A stretch of 64,000 nt of DNA. Origin: Leguminivora glycinivorella. Taxonomy: Eukaryota > Arthropoda > Insecta > Lepidoptera > Tortricidae. The stretch lies in NCBI RefSeq assembly GCF_023078275.1, contig NC_062982.1, positions 6,646,501 through 6,710,500 of the forward strand, read 5' to 3'. The position numbers and the translations under genes are program-made. Below, piece by piece: positions 1 to 11,289 of this stretch. A model generated the notes under the pieces. The model worked only from the letters and a program-made list of their open reading frames with translations. It made no database searches and was not told the DNA's origin. The stretch's first letter is position 1; every line of letters starts with the position of its first letter.

Positions 1-1226
1 CTAGTCCTACCGACTGCGCCAATGACGAATCGAGATTATAAAAACTAATTTATTTCAAAATGTACAAATAACGACTTTACTAACAAAATAACGACGTAAC
101 AGTCACCTCTTCGTTCACGTGATTCCACGCAGACGAAGTAGCGGGCAGAAACATGTTTACTATACATGTTTACGTAAATCAGTCACTGTAATCCAATCCT
201 ACCTTTGGACATTCGGACCGCATCCTGACTGCGATTTAAATAGAACCGCACGCAAACTGCAGTCCGATTGCCGTCAGCCTATATCTGCTTTCACCGCAGG
301 ATAATCAATAAGTGCTTATGAAAGACAAACATAAATAGTAGACAGGTATGTTTCATTGAAACCCATCGAACATACGAGCGAAGCATGGGTTCATTTAACA
401 GGACAATTTTAACTATGCGGTGGCCAAAATAGGAACTAATTCCTATCTACATACAAATTTGACCCCTATCGTTTGACAGTGGCGACACCATGACCGGATT
501 AAATAACTTTGCTTCCTATACCGTGTGTAATTTTTACACTGCCTTGTAATTTCATAATTATCGCTAGGAATTTCAATTTTAACAATCAGAAAATAAAACC
601 GCTTTTACTCAGTGTTATTGGAAGGTAGATAGGAGTTTGTGAAAGTTAGTTTTCATATAGTACTCGTATGTGAATCAACGTACGAGCGTGTAGACAGCGA
701 GAGTGCCGTGCGTACAAAGGGGGATGAGTTACTGCCATATCTATCCGTGGAAAAACGGGAAAAACTAAGCAGGTATGCCTCTACTAGTAGTAATAAACAC
801 GATTATAACATATCTATATCTACAGCCTGTCTGATGGTAAGTGGACACTATAGCCTCAATACGCTTTCAACTTTCAGGGGTCACACTCACATCACATATA
901 TGCGCATTGTCGACTCTTCTAAAACTAACACAAGCTCGTTCTTTGAATAACCTCATTGTATTTTCGAGAACAGTTGATTTCATTTAACGACTGAAGGAAA
1001 TGAAAAACAATTTATGAAACTTAATATTTCGGCTTGCAGATTTTTACGAATAACCTAACGCCTTTACACATTACCTCAGATTTCACGATTTGTTCGCAAC
1101 TGGCAACACCGATCAAGGGAGGCGCTCCCTTCCGTCCGCGATCGAACAAGGAATACCGGCGCGAGGCAACGGGCCGTCCACACGCAGGGCGCGGTCGTTC
1201 GGAAATTAAAAAGTAAATAAATCGTG
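1..1226. other. Upstream non-coding region of the dehydrogenase gene
   Basis: AT-rich sequence with no coding signal that I can support. Short open frames here have no recognisable domains and no splice context. The last 150 bases are more GC-rich and lead into the dehydrogenase start codon, so the promoter and 5' UTR probably lie here, but I see no clear TATA box or initiator. Confidence 0.5.
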
Positions 1227-4200
1227 ATGGAGCTGAAAGGAAAGGTGGCTTTGATCACGGGTGCCGCCGCCGGCATAGGATTAGCATATAGCGAGGAATT
1301 GCTCAAACATGGAGCGAAGGTAAGATTTGTGTAAATATTTTTATTTTTACGCTCACATTTTTGATTATTTTTACTACATACCCTACATTTTAACACAATT
1401 ACGTATTGTTAATTAGAAATACGTATTCATCTGAAAATTTCAATTTATTTTTATGTTTTTAACGATGAAACGTATGCAAAAGTTCTCTTCCTTCCGCGCA
1501 CTTCCGTTTACTACGAAGTAATAAAGAGAGTTCAAGGTGAGAGTTGAATGAATCTGTATAGAAAGTCTGGAAACAGGCCAAATGCATGTAAATCTGTGAT
1601 TTTATTGTAAAACGTGCGTTTTTGGGAAGTTTTCTACGAATGCACTTGCCGGCTCACCGGTACCTTATTTGTATTGATTTTCGCCGCGGTCAGTGGCGCG
1701 ATTATAATGCACCACACTTGCTGGAGGGCTGATTAGTATCTTTACCTGAGTTATACAGGGTTTTCATTCTTACTCGACTTCTAAGAGTCATGGTTAAAGA
1801 ACTAAAGAAAGCTAGTGCTACAATAGTTATTTGTTATACAAGGGTGCAAGGGTGCAAAGTTGTATTTTAACGCCGAGTGTGGAATTGAAAAACGAGCAAG
1901 TGAAAGGATTCTATAGTTGAACCACGAGCGAAGCGAGTGGTTCGAGAATAGAATCCTGAATGCGAGTTTTTTAACACACGAGAAGTAAAATACATTTGCA
2001 CCCGAGTGTAACACAAAACTTTTCCCCTCACTATAGCGAGGAAACTACAACGCAAAAAATGCGTTTATCACTGCTTCCAGTAGTTCCACAGGTGGTAAAT
2101 CATCTTTATTACTAGATTCACCTACTTTTATCAATTTTAAAACAGTTAATTTGACTTTATACAAGAGGTCGAATTACTTTACCCACTAGTGGATAAAATG
2201 TGTTTTTACGCGCTGGTATTGAAGGACAAAACACGTGTTTCCGAGCTAGTGAGGGGAAAAAGTAATTAAGAACGTTAGGAATAAAAATACATATTAATTT
2301 CTCTTAACTTACAACTAATAAGAGTGAAAGTTCTTTGTTTAGATTTCCCTTTCCCTTTTATTAGGTTTAGCATGTTAGGAAGTGAGTTAATTTTTTAATT
2401 TATTTCATGACCATGGATACAAGTCCTTCAGTCAAGGAAGTGAGTTTCTTAGCACGTGTTTCCATCCAAACAATAAAATGAAAGATTTTTATACCAACAA
2501 AAATTAAAATTTTGAAAAAGCCCCCGACCCCGACATAGTGGACCGATTTTCATGAAACATGGCTAAGAACACTCCCGACTAACTCAGCTTTCAGACAAAA
2601 AAAAACTAAATCTAAATCGGTTTATCCGTTCGGGAGCTACGATGCCACAGACAGACACACACACAGACAGACAGACAGACACGTCAAACTTATAACACCC
2701 CGTCGTTTTTGCGTCGGGGGTTAATAAGATGTTTTGAAAAGAAAATAGAAAAAATTAAAATTTTGAAAAAGCCCCCGACCCCAACTTAGTGGACCGATTT
2801 TCATGAAACATGGCTAAGAACACTCCCGACTAACTCAGCTTTCAAACAAAAAAACTAAATCTAAATCGGTTTATCCGTTCGGGAGCTACGATGCCACAGA
2901 CAGACAGACAAACAGACAGACAGACGGACAGACAGACAGACACGTCAAACTTATAACACCCCGTCGTTTTTGCGTCGGGTGTTAAGAACTGTGCGTGAAA
3001 AATTTTATATTTTTAAATGTTCGAAATTACAGTAAGATTTTCCAAAATATACTAGTGTTTTCACTAGTATATTTTGGAAAATCTTACTACCCACATCCGT
3101 CATTCCGTCATTCCACGTCGTCATTTCCTGTGGGTACTTTCAGGCTACCCACAGGAAATGACCTCAACAGTAGAGTCAAGGACCTTTGCTACGGGCGCAT
3201 GGAAAGGCCGCACTGCTACGCCGTAGCGCGTAGCAAAGTACCCTTTACGTAGCACGAAGCCATGAGTGTCATGTGCGAGTTCATAATATAAAATTTAATA
3301 TCTGTAGGTACAGTCAAGTGCAAAAATACGTATCGATTTTATCCGCTCAAAAATATGTACCGAGACCTTATTCCGCCGACATAAAGTGCTATGGGACATA
3401 TTTTTGATAAGTTGTACGCACCCATATTTTTACACTTGACTGTACACTAGTACTTACATTTTTAGGGTTCCGTAGTCAACTAGGAACCCTTATAGTTTCG
3501 CCATGTCTGTCTGTCCGTCCGTCCGTCCGTCCGTCCGTCCGTCCGCGGATAATCTCAGTAACCGTAAGCACTAGAAAGCTGAAATTTGGTACTAATATGT
3601 ATATCAATCACGCCAACAAAGTGCAAAAATAAAAAATGGAAAAAAATGTTTTATTAGGGTACCCCCCCTACATGTAAAGTGGGGGCTGATATTTTTTTTC
3701 ATTCCAACCCCAACGTGTGATATATTGTTGGATAGGTATTTAAAAATAAATAAGGTTTTACTAAGATCGTTTTTCGATAATATTAATATTTTCGGAAATA
3801 ATCGCTCCTAAAGGAAAAAAAAGTGCGTCCCCCCCCTCTAACTTTTGAACCATATGTTTAAAAAATATGAAAAAAATCACAAAAGTAGAACTTTATAAAG
3901 ACTTTCTAGGAAAATTGTTTTGAACTTGATAGGTTCAGTAGTTTTTGAGAAAAATACGAAAAACTACGGAACCCTACACTGAGCGTGGCCCGACACGCTC
4001 TTGGCCGGTTTTTTCATCTTATTGCAACGTGAAGAAATGTACACATATTTATGAACTAGGCTGTACATATGTACGCAATAAACCCCTAGAAACCTCCCAA
4101 AGCCAATCCATGAACTTACTTAAATCAAGTCGGGATATTATAGTTATAGTATAGTTTGGGAAAGCTGTAGTACTTATTTACATACCTAACACGTCATCGT

Positions 4201-7052
4201 CACGCAGCAGAGGTCTATGGAACTTCCCATACAAACAAATTTAACGAACGCTTTAACGGTGACAGACGGTTCGGTGCAACTGGCCCTAATAGTGGCTAAT
4301 AAGTAGGTACTATACTTAATAAAAGTTTGAGTTTAACTTTAATCGTGGAAATATTCCACAGTGACCACAGTCGGCACGTCCCGATTAATTTGTACCTTTT
4401 TGCAGGTGTCATTATGCGACATAGACTCGGATATCGGCGAGCAGATCTCCGACGAACTGGGCGCGAAATACGGACGCAAGAACGTGCTGTTCTGCCAGTG
4501 CGATGTGACGGACTACCCGCAGTACGAAGGTACCCCATCCTCATTACATTAATGAACACATAACTTTAGTGAGTGTCTCCGACGATGGTGCGAACTATCA
4601 TCATGGATGCGAAGTATGGATGCAAGAAAGTTATTTCAGTTAGTCAGCTAGTGCGTATGTTGCGTTGGTCTGCAGGCGTCACTCTGTTAGATAGGATTCG
4701 AAACCAGTATATCAGGGGCAGTTTCAAGGTTGCACCGATAACAGACAAGCTTGTCGAGAAGCGCCTACGGTGGTACGGGCATGTTCAAAGACGACCTCCT
4801 GATCATATTGTCAATGTAGCCTTAGCGATGCCTACGACGACGCGAGGAAGCGGGAGACCACCTACCACTTGGTTGACGACGGTGGGGAAAAACCTGAGAG
4901 AGCAAGGGATAGACGACGCAAACCTGCCACTAAACCGTGCACTATGGAAGAAGAGAACAGGGAAGGCCGACCCCAAGTAAATGAGACAAGGTCTGGGAAG
5001 AAGAAGTTAGTGCGACGTGATTTTCTGCAGTACGAAAGTACAACTACCAACCCGCAAATCGTGCGTTACTGCATTCCCACCTCGTCAAAAAAAAGTGGGT
5101 GTACAGACAAACATTAACGTATGTCATATTTCCCTTATAGTTTTATTAACTGTTTGAAACACTAGATAGCGAAAGAATAAGTTCTAGTCCCATGCCATGC
5201 TGTCCCAGTGTCATTCGCGCCGACGCAGCGTCACGCTTTGCCATACAGTTGGCCCGACGCTACGCTCGCGAGACGCTAGATATGGGGGGACCCTTAGATC
5301 ATGGCCTAGTATTTGTCGCCAGTTTCTGATGAATCAACAGATTTTCGAAATAGGAACAGCATGGACTAAGAGTACCTAGTTTAGTACACTACCTCGTAGA
5401 TGGGCCATTTTTTTCAAAGTTGTCCATCCCACTTTTTTTTTATTTGGAATTTTTTATGTAATTTCCACTCAGAATTGCGAGCTCTTTTAATTCTAATAAG
5501 AGAGAAAAGTGTCCCAAGGTTTTTTACCATTCCGTTAACATTTTTTCAAACATTTTGTATGGCGGTAACGGAATGGAAGGTTCGAAAAAATATATGGAAA
5601 TCTTGGGACATTTTTTTTTCTCCTATCAGGATCGAAAGACCTCGCGATTCTGAGTAGGTATTAACCCCTCGTATGCGGCCTGTCAATTTTGATCATTGAA
5701 AATACGACCTTGACATTTAAAACAATATATTAAAATTCCCACGCACGGATCCGTGTCTAAGCATACGAAGGGTTAATCGTGTAAAAAATACCCATGTTCT
5801 AAAAAAAACCGGCCAAGAGCGTGTGGGCCACGCTCAGTGTAGGGTTCCGTAGTTTTTCGTATTTTTGTCAAAAACTACTGAACCTATCAAGTTCAAAACA
5901 ATTTTCCTAGAAAGTCTTTACAAAGTTCTACTTTGGTGATTTTTTTCATATTTTTCAAACATATGGTTCAAAAGTTAGAGGGGGGGGGACGCACTTTTTT
6001 TTCCTTTAAGAGCGATTATTTCCGAAACTATTAATATTATCAAAAAATGATCTTAGTAAACCCTTATTCATTTTTAAATACCTATCCAACAATATATCAC
6101 ACGTTGGGGTTGGAATGAAAAAAAATATCAGCCCCCATTTTGCATGTAGGGGGGGTACCCTAATGAAACATTTTTTCCCATTTTTTTATTTTTGCACTTT
6201 GTTGGCGTGATTGATATACATATTGGTGCCAAATTTCAGCTTTCTAGTGCTTACGGTTACTGAGATTATCCGCGGACGGACGGACGGACGGACGGACGGA
6301 CGGACGGACGGACGGACGGACAGACAGACATGGCGAAACTATAAGGGTTCCTAGTTGACTACGGAACCCTAAAAAAAGTGGAGTGGACAACTTTGAAAGA
6401 AAATGGCCCAGATACGCAAGAACTGTCTGTCGTCTGTCGTGAGAATCTAATCTATGTATTTTCCAACTAACCTCATGCAGGGTTACGTACATGACAACAC
6501 GATCCGAGCGATTTAATTTTTAGTAACTTTAAGAAACCTTTCTAAGAAAAAACCATGACATCCACGTGACTCATGTGAAGCCCGTGTAATAGTTATTTGT
6601 TATACAAGGGAGCAAAGTTGTATTTTAACCGAGTGTGGAATTGCAACCCGAACCAGCGAATGGATTCTATGGGTTGAACTACGAGCGAGCGAATGGATTC
6701 AATGGTTGAACCACGAGCGAAGCGAGTGGTTCGAAAATAGAATCATGAGCGAAGCGAGTAGTTCAAAAATAGAATCCTGAGCGTAGAGAGTGTTGCAATA
6801 CACACGAGTTAAAATAACTTTGCATCCCGTGTGTAACACATAACTTTTCACCTCACTAAAGCGAGGAAACACGCAATAATAACCTACCCACAAAATTAAA
6901 ATTTTGAAAAAACCCCGACCGCGACATAGTGGACCGATTTTCATGAAACATGGCTAAGAACACTCCCAACTAACTCACCTTTCAAACAAAAAAAACTAAA
7001 TCGAAATCGGTTCATTCGTTCGGAAGCTACGATGCCACAGACAGACACACAC

Positions 7053-7091
<39 letters not shown>

Positions 7092-10000
7092 CACACACAG
7101 ACAGACACGTCAAACACCCCGTCGTTTTTGAAAAACAACTGGAACATAATTGCACAGAAATAAGTCAATTTGCGTTTATTACAATTTCCACGAAGCACCG
7201 ACCGACACCACAAAAGTTTCAAATTAAGAATCAAGAAGAAAAATCTATTTGGGTGCGTTCCGTTTCACGCGTTTTGAGATTGCAATGTTACTTAAGGTGC
7301 GTTCTGAATAAGTACAATGGAAGAGTCAAAAATACAATTTCTTGTACGATTTCAAGTGTCTTATGGTAAAATCATGTTATAAAATTGTTTGAATTTTATG
7401 TTTTTAGTCGGATACAATTCGATATGAAATTATTTTTACGTTCGCATCACATGATTTGTTAAGACAATTTAAGCACAGGGACAAAATTGTCCTGTCTGGG
7501 AGATGCCTTTACAAGAAATTATATTTAAAAAAGTAACTAGTGACACGTTCGGATTTCAAATATTCTTTGCACTCTTGTGGATAAAATGCGATTTTGCTAT
7601 CTGTTTTTAAAGAATAAAAAAGTCCTTTCCGAGCTAGTGAGGTGAAATTAATTTGATTTTATTCAAGGTCAAATTACTTTACCCACTAGTGGATAAAATG
7701 CGTTTTTACTCGCTGGTATTAAAGGACAAAACACGTGTTTCCGAGCTAGTGAGGGGAAAAATTTACGAGTATTATCGAATATATTTAATAATAGCAAACA
7801 GTTTAATTTAATTAAACACAAAACCATATAAACTAGCAATACCTAAAACAATAACATGAAAACTAAACTAAACCTATAAATAAAACTAAATAACAAACTA
7901 AAACTTACCTACAAAAATACCCCTGTTATAAAAAGAAAACCCCTTCTAATAGGTCGGACTGCGGCATGGACCCCATGACGCTGGCGGCGTTTCCTCTTTG
8001 TATCGCCAGTGAGATACGTTGACAGAGGTACGCGCCAGCCCTGGGGTCCCCTGTGGTGTCGACCAGCCGTGCCGACAGTGCCCCCATGAATTTTTTCATA
8101 TCGTCTGACCAGGGACCCAAAGTCTCAACTGCGAGCGCCGCAAACTCGTAGTTGTTGAGCAACGACAAGTATTTGCGGCGCTTAAGTATTTGGGCCTGGT
8201 CAGCCGCGGCTCCGGCCTGAATGCGGGTCCCCTGAATGTGGGACTGAGCAAATGTGTCGACACACGTTGCGTCCCACACCAGGGTTCTTCCGAGTTTCCA
8301 CGGCACCAACGTTGCTCCGTCGGGCCGCCTGCCGTCGTCCCTCGTCATGCCCACGGGTTCCAACACCGCAGGCACAGAGACGGTGGCAAGCGCGCGACGG
8401 ACCAAATCGTTGATTGTGCCGTGGCGGAACATTCGGCCGGCGCTTCGGGAACATGAGAGGCCGTGTCGGCCCAGCCGGTCCACGTCCTTGCCGCAGACGC
8501 AGCTAGGTATGCGGAACACATATTCTGGACCCAAGCCTCAAGCATATTGCTGTCCTTAAGCTGCTTGGATCCAGAATAGTACCAATCGCAATGTGCTAAT
8601 GTTACGATAGGTTAACTGTTAACTATTTGATGCTGACTGTACCAAAGTTACGCATATATGAACCTGTCGCAAACAGACAAACAAATTGTCATCGAACACG
8701 TGAATTACGACCAAGTTTAGTTTACACTTCCTTTACCAGTTCTAACGAATTTCTATTAGCGTCGCATGTGTTGTGTCTATTTCCGTAGTCTGTGACAGTT
8801 TTAAATCCTGAAACATGCGGGACTGATGGATTGCATGGGGTTAACTATGTTGTTTATAGCTTCCGAATAATTTTGATGGTGACTTTTATAAGTAGGATTT
8901 GATTCTAATCTAAGATCGGTGAGAAAAGTAGACTAGCGAAAGTAGTTCAATAGTTAGATGAAGATTTTGTATTATTTAAACGGTTTCTTCTGTTGCGGAT
9001 TCTGTTCATACGAAATACGAGACACATCCTCTGAACAGGACGGTCTTATTGATAGTGGAGACAGGAACAGGACTGTTTCTGTCTCCACTAACAATAAGAT
9101 CTTATTGTCTTGCAAGGGTATTGAAGATACAAGAAAATGTTTCTAAAAGATGCATTTTTGTTCGACAGAGGCCTTCGAGATGACGATCAAGGTGTTCAAC
9201 CGGCTGGACATCGTGATCAACAACGCTGGAGTCATGAACGACCGGTTTTGGGAGCTTGAAGTCGACGTCAACCTGGTATGTCGGAACAGTTGTAAAAAAA
9301 TCGTTGGGTTTGGGATGATCCGGGTAGTTACACTGCTAGACGGGTCTTGGAACTTCGAATTGATGATCAGTGTCCCATACCTTGACCAAATAACGCTGAC
9401 GTCAGCGTCATGAAATTCACGAGAATAGACGGTTGCGAGCTTCAGTTTACAGTGCCTTGTTATATTCACCTTCTTCTGTAGTACCTAAATAAGATAGATT
9501 ATTGACTTGACTTAGTAAAGAACTACCGACTAGATATACTATCGTAAGACTACCGTGATATAAGGGACCATCCACACTCATGAGGCGGAGTTGCGGCGCG
9601 CGCCACGTCTCCGCCTGAATGTAATTCAAAAAACGTCTCCTCAGTACATTTTGTATAGGAAGGACGTAAGTTGCGGCGCGCGCTGCAATGCAACTCGGCC
9701 GCGCCTCCTGGGGGCGCGTCTTACGTCCTTCCTATACAAAATGTACTGACTACTGATCGAGGAGACGTTTTTTGAATTACACTCAAGAGTTGCGAGTTGG
9801 GAGTTGCGGCGCGCCGTGTGGATGATCCCTTATGGTAACAGAAACTCCATGGATATTTTTGAAGTGAAACTTCTAATACAACTTCCAAGTTCCAACTGAC
9901 AGCGCGTAACACTCGGTCAGTGTTACGTTCCGCAACGTAACATTGGCAGCACATAACGCTTAAATTTGAACCCATTCCTATAAACCACGGTGGTCCAGTG

Positions 10001-11265
10001 GCATTCATGGTACATTTTTGCCCTCACGCTAGCCATAGTTCTGAGTTTGATCCGGGGCAAATGCAATACTCTTTGCTTTTTAAATATTTTTTTCTTCTGG
10101 TTGCCCCAGCTATCACAATTATTTTACGAAGTTTCACACCTTCCGCGCGGAGGGGACTCCACACACATTTTTTTTTACAGAATGGTGTGATCCGCGGTAC
10201 TTTACTGGCGTACCGGTTTATGGGCAAGGACCGCGGCGGGCAAGGCGGTACCATCGTGAACACAGCTTCCACTGCATTCACCAGGCCTCAAGTTTCTACC
10301 CCCATCTATACTGCCACGAATTATGCCGTCGTGGGACTTACCAGGGCTTATGGGGTAAGTGGATGTAGACAGGTTACAGGCATAACCGGGGTGGACGAGG
10401 TGGTACCATCGTGAACACACAGCTTCCATTGTCTATTGCAAAGGCTTTAAGCTACTTACCCTAGGAATTACTTTACTAGTACTTATCCGCTTCATGCCGT
10501 CGTTTACGAAGAAAATAATTTCACTAAGGCGAGGTTGTGAATTATCCCAATTGCTTTTTATAACAGCGATATTAATTATGAGTTTACCTAATTTCAGGAC
10601 CAGTATCACGTAGGACTGACAGGCGTTAGGAGCCTGGTGTTATGCCCAGGGCTCACAGACACCGGCCTAGTTAAAGAGATCCGCAAACAGCTCATGTCTT
10701 CCGAATATGAAGCGGCTTGGCAGCGAGACAACGCCAACGCCAAGACGCAGAGGTACGTTACCACGGTGCACTTTGTAGATATAGGCTAGTTAGGCTACAG
10801 TAAACAAAAAATCTACTTCATCTAATAATCGTAAGATTTCTAATTTAAAAAAAACATGCTGACGGATATCATCTGTAAAATACTTGGCCAATCCCATTTT
10901 CTTCAGACCGCGATAAAATATCGATATGAATCAGCTAGTCAAACGCTAACACCCTACGATACGAGGACTGTCTACCGTCTAGGGGTTGGTTAATTTCATA
11001 CACATACATTATGTTTAGGTTGCAAGTCGTATGATTACTTTTCGTATGTCACACCAGACAGACCTTCTAATGAAAAGTAGCATAACTCCCCGCCAAATAT
11101 CGGGCAACATAGTCGAAATGCAAATAGTTCTTACCTAATTTATTTCCATTGGATTTCAGCTCAGAGCACGTGGGGCGAGCTCTCGTGGAGATCCTCACCA
11201 AAGGCCAGAGCGGCTCCGTGTGGATCGTGGAGAATGGCCAACCCGCCAGGGAGTGGCGCGGCTAA
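1227..11265 (+). CDS. Short-chain dehydrogenase/reductase, 15-hydroxyprostaglandin dehydrogenase-like (6 exons)
   Basis: Exons: 1227-1319, 4406-4529, 9169-9275, 10181-10354, 10598-10752, 11160-11265. All junctions are GT/AG and in phase, giving 252 residues, normal for classical SDR enzymes that oxidise or reduce small alcohols and ketones with NAD(H). Exon 1 has the Rossmann glycine motif TGAAAGIG. Exon 2 has an Asp after strand 2 (SLCDID), which favours NAD over NADP, and CDVTD. Exon 3 has NNAG. The exon 3/4 junction restores the structural Asn (DVNLNG). Exon 4 has the catalytic Ser (VNTAS) and, 13 residues on, the Tyr. The usual YxxxK reads YTATN, so the catalytic Lys is Asn: the protein may be impaired, altered or non-enzymatic. 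Exon 5 carries the CPGLTDT loop. The 15-PGDH-like assignment rests on motif order and insect family resemblance. Introns are full of transposon remnants. Confidence 0.9.
1821..2271 (+). repeat. Dispersed repeat family N (full-length copy)
   Basis: About 450 bp starting TAGTTATTTGTTATACAAGG and ending TTTCCGAGCTAGTGAGGGG. Its parts recur at 6586-6872 (first part), 7655-7764 (last part) and, inverted and interrupted by another element, at 38645-39648. No coding capacity. It contains a short motif (ACCACGAGCGAAGCGAGTGG) that is nearly self-complementary. Non-autonomous element of unknown class. Confidence 0.75.
2503..2729 (+). repeat. Dispersed repeat family S, copy 1
   Basis: About 225-bp element beginning AAAATTTTGAAAAAGCCCCC and ending GTTTTTGCGTCGGGGGTTAA, with an internal CAGA/CACA microsatellite. 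Six copies occur in the window (2503, 2751, 6886, 18462, 37527 and, inverted, 44477). Non-coding lepidopteran-type short interspersed element. Confidence 0.85.
2751..2985 (+). repeat. Dispersed repeat family S, copy 2
   Basis: Second copy in the same orientation, about 20 bp after the first. It differs by scattered substitutions and a longer CAGA tract. The near-tandem pair suggests local duplication or two insertions into the same site. Confidence 0.85.
3031..3088. repeat. Perfect 27-bp inverted repeat with 4-base loop
   Basis: Two 27-base arms are perfectly complementary around a TTTT loop. The left arm starts AGTAAGATTTTCC. On either strand the transcript would fold into an uninterrupted stem. 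It may be a tiny foldback element or the relic of a hairpin-forming insertion; no gene is implied. Confidence 0.85.
3120..3162. repeat. Perfect 17-bp inverted repeat
   Basis: Arms GTCATTTCCTGTGGGTA and its complement are separated by 9 bases. It lies 31 bp after the previous hairpin and may belong to the same inserted sequence. Confidence 0.75.
3308..3445. mobile_element. MITE with TIR GTACAGTCAAGTGYAAAAAT
   Basis: 138-bp element with about 20-bp terminal inverted repeats and an AT-rich centre without coding potential. A typical small non-autonomous DNA transposon in dehydrogenase intron 1. Confidence 0.8.
3460..4013 (+). repeat. Dispersed repeat family G, copy 1
   Basis: About 550 bp, from TTTTTAGGGTTCCGTAGTCA to CTCTTGGCCGGTTTTTT, with an internal GTCC microsatellite and homopolymer C and A runs. 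Copies at 5800-6373, 38787-39336, 44799-49237 (split), 55907-56452 and 58847-59398 share nearly the whole sequence. The ends are not inverted repeats. The 38787 copy is flanked by an 8-bp duplication (TGATAAAA). Non-coding. Confidence 0.9.
4187..4288. mobile_element. Truncated MITE of the AGGGCCAGTTGCA family
   Basis: Related to intact elements at 18806-18934 and 58200-58328. It shares the core CATCGTCACGCAGCAGA and the right terminus GGTGCAACTGGCCCT; the left terminus has decayed. It lies about 115 bp upstream of dehydrogenase exon 2. Confidence 0.65.
4566..5005 (+). pseudogene. Non-LTR retrotransposon ORF2, C-terminal fragment
   Basis: An open frame of about 135 codons (4573-4980) matches the C-terminal region of RTE-like endonuclease/reverse transcriptases. 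It has LLDRIRNQYIRGSFKVAPI, LRWYGHVQRRPPDH and a GSGRPPTTWL segment, the equivalent of the GRGRPKxRW motif common near such C-termini. All endonuclease and catalytic RT motifs are missing, so this is a 5'-truncated insertion in dehydrogenase intron 2, 37 bp after exon 2. It is not related in detail to the intact element at 22196-26346. Confidence 0.75.
5396..6410. mobile_element. TIR element hosting a family G insertion
   Basis: The ends at about 5396-5440 and 6372-6408 are inverted repeats (GGGCCATTTTTTTCAAAGTT and its imperfect complement). The interior contains sequence also seen at 40440-40660 and a complete inverted family G copy (5800-6373). No transposase. Confidence 0.6.
5800..6373 (-). 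repeat. Dispersed repeat family G, copy 2
   Basis: Full-length minus-strand copy with an expanded GGAC tract and two CAGA units. It is nested inside the TIR element at 5396-6410 and so inserted later. Confidence 0.9.
6586..6872 (+). repeat. Dispersed repeat family N, partial copy
   Basis: Matches the first two thirds of the 1821 copy, with internal reduplication of the CACGAGCGAAGCGAGTGGTT segment. Non-coding. Confidence 0.7.
6886..7125 (+). repeat. Dispersed repeat family S, copy 3
   Basis: Same orientation as copies 1 and 2. The CAGA/CACA tract is expanded, and the terminal GCGTCGGGGG part is replaced after CCCCGTCGTTTTTG. Confidence 0.8.
7655..7764 (+). repeat. Dispersed repeat family N, 3' part
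   Basis: Matches the last quarter of the 1821 copy (ACTTTACCCACTAGTGGATA through GAGCTAGTGAGGGGAAAA). Confidence 0.7.
7926..8565 (-). pseudogene. Retrotransposon polyprotein C-terminal fragment
   Basis: About 200 open codons on the minus strand, much more GC-rich than the surroundings. Visible motifs: a Cys/His cluster (CVCGKD, then RLGRHGLSC), DDGRRPDGATLVPW, LVWDATCVDTFAQSH, a TLGPWSDD block and a closing TGDPRAGAYLCQRISLAIQR. This pattern ends the pol-like protein of a LINE-type element widespread in invertebrates, as I recall that family. The RT and endonuclease parts are absent, so it is a truncated copy. It retains an open frame, which suggests recent arrival. Confidence 0.7.
9560..9833. 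mobile_element. Long-palindrome MITE
   Basis: About 274-bp nearly complete palindrome. It begins ATAAGGGACCATCCACAC and ends with the complement. Inner arms share TCAAAAAACGTCTCCTC and ACATTTTGTATAGGAAGGAC around a GC-rich centre. No coding capacity. Lies in dehydrogenase intron 3. Confidence 0.85.
10388..10440 (+). pseudogene. Decayed partial duplicate of dehydrogenase exon 4
   Basis: About 35-50 bp after exon 4, the sequence GGTACCATCGTGAACACA followed by CAGCTTCCATTG repeats the exon 4 segment that encodes GGTIVNTAST, with a short insertion and a different continuation. The weaker upstream match GGGGTGGACGAGG parallels GCGGCGGGCAAGG. It is out of frame and lacks splice sites, so it is a local duplication relic. 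Confidence 0.65.
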
Positions 11266-11289
11266 AGGAAACCATTCCCGTCATTCAAC

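Noticed and set aside
639..950. 103-codon open frame upstream of the dehydrogenase
   Set aside because: Non-ATG start, no domain, low-complexity Ser/Thr content, no link to exon 1.
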